A stretch of DNA of 64,000 bases from Paenibacillus sp. IHBB 10380 (GTDB taxonomy: Bacteria > Bacillota > Bacilli > Paenibacillales > Paenibacillaceae). Below, in pieces: positions 40,001-44,402 of this stretch; the first letter of the stretch is position 1; each line of letters starts with the position of its first letter. The notes beneath the pieces were generated by a model. The model saw only the letters and a program-made list of their open reading frames with translations. It made no database searches and was not told where the DNA came from. Where the stretch lies: the NCBI RefSeq assembly GCF_000949425.1, contig NZ_CP010976.1, positions 1,426,001 through 1,490,000 of the forward strand, given 5' to 3'. Made by a program: the position numbers and the translations under genes.

Positions 40001-41448
40001 AACAATCCGGAGATCGTCTATACCGGACTGGAGATCGAGTGAAATATTTTCCAGATGGAAACATTGATTTTCTGGGCCGTCTTGACGATCAAGTGAAGAT
40101 CAGAGGATACCGCATTGAGATCGGTGAAATCGAATCTACTTTAATGCGGCTTGCTTCTGTAGAAAAAGCTGTAGTATTCATTCATGAAGATAGATCTGGG
40201 GATAAACGATTGGTTGCCTTCGTTACTGGTAAAGGAGATGCAAAAGGGTGGAGAGAACAGCTCGTAGCTCAATTACCGGGCTATATGGTACCAGCACTCT
40301 TTGTTGAGAGGCAATCTTTACCACTTACTCTGAACGGAAAGATCGACCGAAAAGAGCTGATTAATGATCTGAATACTACAAATGAAGAAAAATCCGAACA
40401 AGTTATTGCTAGAGATTACATTGAATTTCAACTTGTACAAATATGGGAAGACGTCTTAGATGCTGAAAATATCGGAATTACAGATAATTTCTTCGAACTG
40501 GGCGGGCATTCATTATTAGCGGTTAAATTACTCGCTCAAATCAAGAGCAAACTACTCAAAGATATTCAGGTCTCAGCGTTGTTTCAGAATCCAACGATTG
40601 AGATGCTTGCGTGCCTCATTCGCAAGCACAGCGATAAGATCAACCAACCATATACAGTTGTGGTCAAAATGCAAGACTCTGACCAAGAACCGTTTTTCTG
40701 TATTCATCCCGCAGGAGGAAATATCTTCTGCTACACTCGCATGGCTCGGAAGTTGAAAAAGTACTGCACATTCTATGGTCTACAATCGCCACAATTAGAA
40801 CAAGAAGTTGTGATGGAGAAGACCTTGTCAGAAATTTCTAGTGGCTACATTGAGGAAATAAAGCTAGTTCAGCCAAGAGGTCCGTATCGACTTGGTGGAT
40901 GGTCATTAGGAGGAGCAATTGCGTATGAGATGGCCATTCAATTATTAGCACAAGGCGATGAAGTAAGTCTACTCGTCTTGATGGACACGGCCATCCCTGG
41001 AGATAGATACGAAATTACAGAAAACGAAGGCTTCGTACAGAGGGGGCAGCTTATTGCAGAAAATCAGATTGATCTCAACGAAGAGTTTCAAGACAAGTAC
41101 AGAGAAGAAAAATATCAGTATTTGTATCAGCAGGTGGTGCAAGAAGGGCTTTTACCAGAGGATGCTGATAGCACTAGTATTAAAAGAATAGTGAATACGT
41201 GCCTATTTAATACCCAAATTGTAGCTACTCATTCCGTCACAGCTTATACACAAGAATTGATTTATTTCAATGCAGAAGAAGGAGAGAATCTATCTGATGA
41301 CTGGCGATATTTGTTGAATGACAAGATAAAGATTTACAGTATGCCAGGCAAACATTCGGACATGATGGATGAGCCTGCAGTTGACCTGATTGTAAAAAAC
41401 CTGGTAATTGAGATGAAGCTTGCGTTACATCAAGCGACACCATTATAA
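28063..41448 (+). CDS. non-ribosomal peptide synthetase, modules 4-7 with thioesterase
   Basis: A 4461-residue synthetase starting at an ATG that overlaps the previous stop. Domains by approximate residue: C4 (1-430, HHILLDG, as expected after an epimerised donor), A4 (447-960), T4 (994), C5 (1056-1480), A5 (1500-2010), T5 (2050), C6 (2111-2540), A6 (2559-3060), T6 (3097), C7 (3158-3590), A7 (3606-4110), T7 (4146), thioesterase (4193-4461). The thioesterase shows Ser in GWSLGG, Asp in VLMDTAIP and His in PGKHSDMM. Pockets: A4 D-A-W-F-A-G-L-V-L-K (hydrophobic, not assigned); A5 D-G-F-F-L-G-V-V-F-K, one change from the Ile code DGFFLGVVYK; A6 and A7 both D-A-S-T-I-A-A-V-C-K, one change from the Tyr code. 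All carrier domains keep the GG(H/D)S attachment Ser. It acts after the gene at 15759. Modules 6 and 7 are near-identical copies. No MbtH-like or Sfp-type gene lies nearby. Confidence 0.93.
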   Translation: MMSEIVDMYALSPLQEGMLFHTLYDKGDDHSFAYINQMNFLLRGRLDSLHFEKAWKYIVNRHEVLRSVFVWEEVENPLQAVYQQIPFQLNQQDWSHYSKEEQQEELEAFLQDDYKQGFQLDEVPLMRVALVKESEYEHRVVWTLHHILLDGWSASQVLNELFAVYQKMLNGENWELPKSPPYRNYIHWIRKQDKESAELYWREVLQGFTDPTPLPIEGKIDGAARGYDESICYLSIEQTRDLQTWVRKNQLTLNTLVQGAWAYLLSRYSGERDIVFGVTSSGRSTELPGVEKMVGLFINTLPARVHVPDDKKVVEWLRELQFKELQRRQFEYTSLTEIQGWSGVQRGVPLFDTLYVFENYPAQESELDEGLEICHVQGIEQTNYPLNLAVLPGKQLALKLMYDRSQFAEETIQQIHRHLVKILTYILENLNCKLSEIVYISEAERSQLLDEWNNTAMEYPRNATVHELVEAQTLQNPNAIAIVYEGRQLTYHELNVQANQLAHYLKKQGVGPESLVGICVERSPELIVGLLGILKAGGAYVPLDPSYPENRLRYILKDAGIQLLMTQQSQLNWVPADVEVICLDRDSKMIAQESTSKPASELSLKNAVYVIYTSGSTGNPKGVVVEHQSLLNLIFWGRSHFYPITEHDRGTHLSGIAFDASVWEIWTIITSGASLFLPTESIRADSDALQEWMVKHEITVTFMPTPLAERMIGNEWPENTALRIMATGGDQLTQYPSDHLPFRLINLYGPTECTVLATSDEVTARQHRGSTPPIGRPISNTQVYVLDENFQMVAAGISGELFIGGDGVARGYVNRPELTKERFITNPFNNQSGLRLYRTGDLVRYLPDGKLKFMGRIDNQVKIRGFRIELGEIEAILLDYSSIREAVLLIQEDQLGSKRLVAYVIGEGNKHEWQEHLRAQLPVYMIPDHFVKMESMPVTPNGKIDRKALLDMTEHLNKEIIIAPRTPIEELIASIWSQILEVETIGVHESFFALGGHSLVATQVLSRLQETFEIEMPLRDLFEHVSVESLAQRVEELRQGGTACKLPPITPVDRGNLLQLSYAQQRLWYFDRLIPNSALYNIPVIWRLKGEWSKEALARGINSLIERHESLRTVIIEENEQPMQQILPFESQIWPTTCLTELRVEERELEMKRLAQIEARTPFHLAQGPLIRIQFIKLDQAEWVILCTMHHIISDGWSMNVFIHEWLALYEEIAGGKSTELATLPVQYADFSSWQRNWLSNDVMNQQLGYWKAELMGQLPVLQLPIDRPRPAVQTYKGAIYSKTIPSSILKKLKELSRQEGTSLFITLLAAYQSFLSRYSGQEDIIVGSPVANRNHKGIEGMIGFFVNTLTYRADLSGNPTFQEFLGQVRQKALKAYEFQDIPFEKVVEEVQPQRCTSHSPIFQTMFTLQNNTSNLPSMPGRSFEWVESHTGVAKFDMTLLTQETKDGLIAVFEYNTDLFYPSTVERMATHFSKWLHELAEYPEVPLGGLSLVPDAERKLLLEEWNNTITNYPREAVILDLFDKQILRNPDAVAVVFKDQQLTYLELNERANQLAHYLQKRGVGPEKLVGVCIERSPEMIIALLGILKAGGAYIPFDPTHPKKRLRYILQDADIHIMVTQKSLQDWLPEKMEVICLDGDKEKIDQESVVVPESKLTPMDTAYVMYTSGSTGNPKGNLTTHQNIVKTICNNGHLKVDENDRIIQISNYAFDGSTFDIFTALFNGATLILVPNEVVHNVKKLVQMIRNERITISFMTTALFNTLVDLDISCFQGVRRVLFGGERVSVKHVEKALDYLGNHRISHVYGPTETTVFATQYSVDHGIKEMGTVPIGKPLNNTQLYVLNQELQLQPIGVSGELYIGGDGLASGYLNRSTLTEERFISNPFTNQPGSRLYRTGDLVRYLPDGNIEFLDRIDHQVKIRGYRVELAEIETILYELHSVKEAVIMAREDTPGDKRLVAYIVGGNDEISWRKHVKGELPSYMMPSHFVHMESLPLTPNGKIDLEALPVPDGQRATDSYVAPRNSSEDLVAAVWSQVLKVNNIGIYDSFFELGGHSLLAIQVISRLQDALHIELPLVELFQHSTVESLALRINQLQPRETACKLPPLLPVERRENMPVSYAQQRLWFMERLIPNSPLYNIPVALRLKGKWVPEALQQALNSLIKRHEALRTIIQEVDGQPVQVVRSFSPKVYPVIDLMNLLYEEREVEMTRLIQDEAEAPFDLAQGPLIRAQFIQMDITEWVFVCTLHHIISDGWSMAIFLEEWLALYEEAAQEKSTCLSPLPVQYADFAQWQREWLTEDVMKQQIHYWKEQLLGELPVLQLPFDRPRPAVQSYHGAMYQVTLPHSLLSKLKEMSMSEGSTLFMTCLSAYQGFLSRYTGQTDILVGSPIANRNHQGIEGLIGFFVNTLMYRADLSKNLTFQQLLAQMRKKALQAHENQDVPFDRIVQEVQPERSTSHSPLFQTVFTLQSSLSKLPELSDRSLEYIDNQMSVAKFDLTVSLEESPTGLLVAFEYNTDLFDVSSVEQMAEHFANWLHEVVEHPNVPMVNLQLLTASEYKQMVVNWNETCVDYPLDSNILALFVEQVELTPEAVAVLYEGQPLTYQELNKRANQLAQYLQKRGVVSEILVGLCMERSPEMIIGLLGILKAGGAYVPLDPAYPENRLRYILQDADLKYVVTQGSLMSWLPEGVEVICLDRLQSELEQEELDLPISTVIPNALAYVIYTSGSTGKPKGTMLEHRGLCNLVHAQIDLFQIDANSTVAQFASIAFDAAVSEIFTALIAGATLCLMNQEDIIPGSQMVRLFQDNRITHATLPPAVLAVLDESMFNDLQVVISAGSACTEDIALRWCKNRRFINAYGPTEITVCATASVYEEGKPLTIGRPIANVKVYVLDQNLQPVPVGVAGELYIGGAGLARGYLNLPTLTSERFISNPFSKQSGDRLYRTGDLVRYLPDGNIDYLGRLDHQVKIRGYRVELGEIETVLYELHSVREVVIMAREDTPGDKRLVAYVVGENEEISWHKQVKEQLPSYMMPSHFVHMESLPLTLNGKIDLQALPVPDSQRATDSYVAPRNSSEDLVAEVWSQVLKVNNIGVYDSFFELGGHSLLAIQVISRLQDTLHIELPLVELFQHPTVESLALRINQLQSRETAYELPPLLPVERRENMPVSYAQQRLWFLERLIPNSPVYNIPVAWRLKGEWIPAALQQALNALIERHEVLRTVIQEVDGQPVQVVRSFSPKAYPVTDLTIFLYEEREEEMKRLIQDEAEAPFDLAQGPLIRAQFIQMDQTEWIFVCTLHHIISDGWSMGIFLKEWLALYEEAVQEKPTCLSPLPVQYADFAQWQREWLTENVMKQQLHYWKEQLSGELPVLQLPFDRPRPAVQSYHGAMYQFTLPYALLNKLKELSRSEGSTLFMTCLSAYQGFLSRYTGQTDILVGSPIANRNHQGIEGLIGFFVNTLMYRADLSKNLTFQQLLAQMRKKALQAHENQDVPFDRIVQEVQPERSTSHSPLFQTVFTLQSSLSKLPELSDRSLEYIDNQMSVAKFDLTVSLEESPTGLLVAFEYNTDLFDVSWVEQLAEHFANWLHEVVGHPNVPMGNLQLLTESEYKQMVVNWNETRVDYPLDSNILALFVEQVELTPEAVAVLYEGQPLTYQELNKRANQLAHYLQKRGVVSETLVGLCMERSPEMIIGLLGILKAGGAYVPLDPAYPENRLRYILQDADLKYVVTQVSLIHWLPEGVETICLDRVQSELEREDINSPYSIVTPNALAYVIYTSGSTGKPKGTMLEHRGLCNLVHAQIDLFQIDANSTVAQFASIAFDAAVSEIFTALIVGATLCLMNQDEIIPGSQMVRLFQDNRITHATLPPAVLAVLDESMFNDLQVVISAGSACTEDIALRWCKNRRFINAYGPTEITVCATASVYEEGKPLTIGRPIANVKVYVLDQNLQPVPVDVAGELYIGGAGLARGYLNLPALTSERFISNPFSKQSGDRLYRTGDRVKYFPDGNIDFLGRLDDQVKIRGYRIEIGEIESTLMRLASVEKAVVFIHEDRSGDKRLVAFVTGKGDAKGWREQLVAQLPGYMVPALFVERQSLPLTLNGKIDRKELINDLNTTNEEKSEQVIARDYIEFQLVQIWEDVLDAENIGITDNFFELGGHSLLAVKLLAQIKSKLLKDIQVSALFQNPTIEMLACLIRKHSDKINQPYTVVVKMQDSDQEPFFCIHPAGGNIFCYTRMARKLKKYCTFYGLQSPQLEQEVVMEKTLSEISSGYIEEIKLVQPRGPYRLGGWSLGGAIAYEMAIQLLAQGDEVSLLVLMDTAIPGDRYEITENEGFVQRGQLIAENQIDLNEEFQDKYREEKYQYLYQQVVQEGLLPEDADSTSIKRIVNTCLFNTQIVATHSVTAYTQELIYFNAEEGENLSDDWRYLLNDKIKIYSMPGKHSDMMDEPAVDLIVKNLVIEMKLALHQATPL
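33800..36940 (+). repeat. 3141-bp tandem repeat in NRPS, unit 1
   Basis: Unit 1 runs from the C-terminal subdomain of A5 through T5 and C6 to the core of A6. It is repeated in frame, at a constant offset of 3141 bp (1047 codons, exactly one module), by unit 2. Long stretches, for example 35110-35500 against 38251-38641, differ by only one or two bases. Boundaries are approximate. Confidence 0.88.
36941..40080 (+). repeat. 3141-bp tandem repeat in NRPS, unit 2
   Basis: Unit 2 covers the A6 C-terminal subdomain, T6, C7 and the A7 core. Similarity to unit 1 ends near 40080, where the A7 C-terminal subdomain becomes unlike the others. The junction thus falls inside adenylation domains, between the core and the C-terminal subdomain. 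Confidence 0.85.
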
Positions 41449-41506
41449 AAAATAACCTACGCAGCGATGGATGGACTCTAACTAAAATTTGATTGTGAAT
41501 TCATTA

Positions 41507-41535
41507 AAAGACACTAATATATCATTAGTGTCTTT
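41507..41535. terminator. bidirectional terminator after NRPS
   Basis: AAAGACACTAAT pairs perfectly with ATTAGTGTCTTT over 12 bp with a five-base loop. It separates the convergent NRPS gene and the minus-strand membrane protein gene. Confidence 0.85.
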
Positions 41536-41569
41536 CTTCTAACCAAGCTCTAATTTCAGCCTGAGAAGG

Positions 41570-42103
41570 CTATCTTGATAAAAATGACATAGAAATGAGG
41601 ATTGTTCCCCCAATACCGAGGATGATCAGAAATAGAGGAGGGCTCGTCATTATAATTCCGGCTATAGCCATACCTCTTCCGCTTGTGGAGCGTTTTGCTC
41701 TTATGCCTAATATGAATCCGATTAGACTAAACATAAAAATCAGAAAGGCTAGTACAATAAATCCAGCCGTTGCGGAGGTTTGATTTGTATATGGGTTTAA
41801 AGCATCGTTAACTAATTTCAATAGTGCTATGATTGAGAGTATAATGCTAAATATTCCGAAAATAAGTGATACAATCGCTTGTCCTAATCTGTTTTTGGGC
41901 TGCCGCTTCTTGGAATTCTTGGTTGCAGCCGGAGTTTTACTCTGAGTACCTGATGAGCTTCTTGCTGCTCCTGCGACTTGAGCTGGGACTGTCCTGTTCG
42001 CTTGAGGTTTAACTATTGGTCTTTGAGCGCTAGCGGGTTTGTTGGTTGAAGCTTGCGAAGATTTGTAGGTCTGATTGCCTATTTTTCTAGGTGGTGTTTG
42101 CAA
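41570..42103 (-). CDS. DUF4190-like small membrane protein with disordered N-terminus
   Basis: A 177-residue protein. The first 70 residues are Ser/Thr/Ala/Gln/Lys-rich and probably disordered, ending in the basic stretch KNSKKRQPKNRLGQ. Three membrane segments follow (about 75-95, 110-135, 150-172). A loop with GIRAKRSTSGRGMAIAGIIM between segments two and three is the pattern of DUF4190-type proteins. The function is unknown. The TTG start at 42103 is supported by AGGAGC seven bases before it. It converges with the NRPS gene and shares its terminator. Confidence 0.7.
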   Translation of the reverse strand: MQTPPRKIGNQTYKSSQASTNKPASAQRPIVKPQANRTVPAQVAGAARSSSGTQSKTPAATKNSKKRQPKNRLGQAIVSLIFGIFSIILSIIALLKLVNDALNPYTNQTSATAGFIVLAFLIFMFSLIGFILGIRAKRSTSGRGMAIAGIIMTSPPLFLIILGIGGTILISMSFLSR

Positions 42104-42469
42104 TGATTCGGCTCCTGTCTAATGGTGTTATAGTCTTTTTGAACTAAATCTAATATTCGGCAAAATTAACCATAATCCTCTTTTAAATTAATTTTTATTC
42201 AAATTTAGGGTCGAAGACAACTATCCTTTACATTGGCATAAGCAAAAGGGATTTTCCTTTTGTTTTTTTCATGTTTGATAATGTCTATATTAATGCTCCA
42301 TTTCCAGAATGTGACCCACTAAACGGGTATATGTTCACAAAAATCTATTCGTTGAAATGTGAGTATATTCATGAAATAAATGAGTATTTTCTATTCTAAG
42401 ATGGGAAACCAAATGATATTATCATGTATGAATTAACGGAAGTAATCAAAAAAGGGGAGAGTTTTCTAA
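42104..42469. other. intergenic region between divergent genes
   Basis: No gene seen. It contains a + strand terminator at 42243-42269 with no gene before it, probably left from lost sequence. The right part is the AT-rich leader of the sugar-binding lipoprotein pseudogene, with AAAGGGGAGAG as its ribosome binding site. Confidence 0.4.
42243..42269 (+). terminator. rho-independent terminator
   Basis: CAAAAGG, a six-base loop, CCTTTTG, then seven T. Confidence 0.8.
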
Positions 42470-42716
42470 ATGAAAAAGGCTCTAAAAGCTATTCCATTCT
42501 TGCTCGTTTATAATGATGCTAGCAGTAGTAGTCTCAGCATGCGGTAAGAGTAGTAAAGTTGATGTCGGGATCGTATTGCCTACTAAAGATGAACCTAGAT
42601 GGGTTCAAGATGAGCAAAGATTTACAGATGCTTTAAAGGACACAAAATACTCGGCAGAAATATTGTTTAGCCAAGGTTCTTCCGCCAAAGAGAAAGAAAA
42701 CGTCGGTATATCGTAG
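42470..42716 (+). pseudogene. sugar ABC transporter substrate-binding lipoprotein, broken at both ends
   Basis: ATG 42470 with a good ribosome binding site begins a signal peptide (MKKALKAIPFLLV). A frameshift at about 42505-42512 moves it to MMLAVVVSAC, the lipobox, after which the mature part reads VDVGIVLPTKDEPRWVQDEQ and SAEILFSQGSSAKEKENV. This is the start of a xylose/ChvE-type (CUT2) sugar-binding protein of about 350 residues. Only about 65 mature residues remain before a chance TAG. The break joins the 3' end of the minus-strand sigma-factor gene, marking a deletion junction near 42705. Confidence 0.8.
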
Positions 42717-43344
42717 TAATATTTTGAAGCAGTGAGGTCACAATCCAGTCTTCCTTAAAAAAAAGAAACAGTAGCATAGCCTGAACCTCCTCGAATTTTT
42801 GTTTGATTCTACGAATCGATGCGTAATAGTTCGCCTTAACGGTAGAGTCGGGCAGGGTTATGATCTCGGCAATTTCCGCAAATGTACGATCAGCAAACAG
42901 CTTGAGCCTGAAAATTTGCTGAGCCTTCGCCTCGAACGACTCCACGATGACCATGATCCTTTCAACATCCTGCTGATACTCCAGAGTAAGTGTGAAGTCT
43001 ACCTCCTCGGGGAAGTCGCGGTCCTCCATGTGATCGATTAGCTGCGTATTTTTGTATGTTTTGGAACGGTAGTAATCCACAATATGGTTGGAAGCGATTC
43101 TGTACAGCCAAGTACAGAAAGAAGCCTTTTCTCCATTGAAGGATTGGATACTTTGCAGTACACCCGTGAAAATTTCCTGAGTGAGGTCCATTGCAGTTTC
43201 CTTGTGTAGTAGCTGTTTGTAGACAAAAGCGTAAATTTCCTTGTAATACTTGGCGATTAATTCGCCGGCGGCCGTTCGGTCCGCCTTTTTCTTGATTCGT
43301 CTAATCCGTTTTTTTTCATTATCCATAACGGCCGCTGCGTTCAC
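42667..43344 (-). CDS. ECF-type RNA polymerase sigma factor, chimeric C-terminus
   Basis: A 225-residue frame. Region 2 is visible as ELIAKYYKEIYAFVYKQLL through FCTWLYRIASNHIVDYYRSK; region 4 as FRLKLFADRTFAEIAEIITL and PDSTVKANYYASIRRIKQKF. The last 30 or so residues (from about LFLFFKEDW on) do not belong to the family. They run through an eight-base A run (+ strand 42756-42763) and then, antisense, into the sugar-binding pseudogene. The native stop has probably been lost with the anti-sigma gene that normally follows. The ATG at 43326 and the GTG at 43344 are both possible starts; AGGAGG overlaps the GTG and is 17 bases from the ATG. The sigma may be unregulated without its anti-sigma, or the gene may be decaying. 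Confidence 0.7.
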   Translation of the reverse strand: MNAAAVMDNEKKRIRRIKKKADRTAAGELIAKYYKEIYAFVYKQLLHKETAMDLTQEIFTGVLQSIQSFNGEKASFCTWLYRIASNHIVDYYRSKTYKNTQLIDHMEDRDFPEEVDFTLTLEYQQDVERIMVIVESFEAKAQQIFRLKLFADRTFAEIAEIITLPDSTVKANYYASIRRIKQKFEEVQAMLLFLFFKEDWIVTSLLQNITTIYRRFLSLWRKNLG

Positions 43345-43573
43345 CTCCTGACTAAATTGTGTTCCTACTTATGTATTCGTAATTGCAAAGAAAAAAGTCG
43401 AATGATTGGCTAATTTATTCTTAAAATAAAACTATGAAACTATGGAGTCATCCCATATTGAAGGTTCCAGTCCGCTATGTTGCAGTTTCTATAACCTTAC
43501 ACGTATTTTAAAAGAAGAGCACCCCTAGGTTTGGGTATAATCAATTAGACAAAAATCAGAAGGAATTAATATT

Positions 43574-44125
43574 ATGTTGGACAATAGGCAAAGACATGGG
43601 TGGGTTTGGGACGGCAGTGGGGGTACCGTTTTATTTGAAAGGGATATATCTAAATCACTGATCTTTCTGAAAAGGCAAGCGCCAACGCTAGTGATTCCTT
43701 ATGGTACTTATCACGAGGTGCATGTCGAAATGAGAGCGTTCGGCAAGATTCTCGGTAAGGAGAAAGAAGCTGAGGAATGGCTGGCTGTATTTGACGATAA
43801 GGTAAAGAAGGCTAACGCTTCAATACAAGGGCTGGTTAAGGAAGGATCGACTTATTCGATTATGGGGCCCTTCGGAAAAGAGTTTTATATTTACGGAGAT
43901 GGCGTTAACCGCGGCGGACAAGCCATCTACCAACAGCTTGGTCTGACCCCGCCTGACAAGGTGAGGAAGGATCTGATTGAAGCTAAGATAGACGCGCTTA
44001 GCATATCTGAGGAGAAGATGGCTGATTATGCGGGCGATTATATCTTTCTCGATATATCTGGCGGTGCCGAGTTCGACGAGAATTCACCGGATAACCAGAG
44101 ACAGGGGCTTCGGGAACCATGGTGA
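43574..44125 (+). pseudogene. fragment of siderophore-binding lipoprotein gene
   Basis: From 43679 to 44089 the frame is a near-identical copy of the middle of the lipoprotein at 13557 (APTLVIPYGTYHEVHVEMRA to AEFDENSP). The N-terminal third, with signal peptide and lipobox, is replaced by about 35 unrelated residues, and the C-terminal 50 residues are missing. It therefore cannot be secreted or bind ligand. It is a partial duplication, not a working paralogue. Confidence 0.88.
43679..44089 (+). repeat. 411-bp direct repeat, right copy
   Basis: A copy of 14055-14465 with about six substitutions. Its ends are abrupt on both sides, as left by a recombination or insertion event at the right border of the NRPS locus. 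Confidence 0.9.
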
Positions 44126-44288
44126 TTTATTAATATAATAAATGCACATAACGATCTACCTTGCATATGCTTGGTGGATCTTTTGCGTTCTGTCAGGCTC
44201 ATCATTTTCATAGTGTATTCTCGTATTTCACTCCAAACGCGATACATAGAAAGTACTCCCGTCATTCATTTTCTGAGAGAAACATTTA

Positions 44289-44309
44289 TTCAGTTCATTT
44301 TCAGTTCAT
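44289..44309 (+). promoter_or_regulatory. tandem 11-bp-spaced repeats, possible OmpR-type operator
   Basis: TTCAGTTCAT occurs at 44289-44298 and again at 44300-44309, a spacing of 11 bases (one helical turn). This is the usual layout for OmpR/PhoB-family response regulators. A related TTCAGTTAT lies at 44335. The site is about 95 bases before the ABC transporter gene, whose operon encodes such a regulator. Autoregulation is therefore likely. The rest of 44126-44402 has no gene. Confidence 0.5.
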
Positions 44310-44402
44310 ATAGAACGGGTAGTATTCAGTTATCAGGTGCAGATAAAAACGATTCAACAATGAACCTGTTAGACAGAGAAACTAGGAGTTGGAGGGATAG
44401 AT

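Noticed and set aside
33600..40064. Many minus-strand frames of 60-90 codons inside the NRPS genes, including identical pairs 3141 bp apart
   Set aside because: They are antisense shadows; the identical pairs only reflect the module duplication.
15759..41448. NRPS as the biosynthetic source of the siderophore taken up by the flanking lipoproteins
   Set aside because: Pocket readings give aromatic, Thr, Leu, Ile and Tyr; there are no dihydroxybenzoate, hydroxyornithine or cyclisation (Cy) domains and no Fur box before the operon. The link is only position.
43574..44125. Third functional siderophore-binding protein
   Set aside because: It lacks the signal peptide, lipobox and C-terminal lobe and is a near-identical fragment of the gene at 13557.
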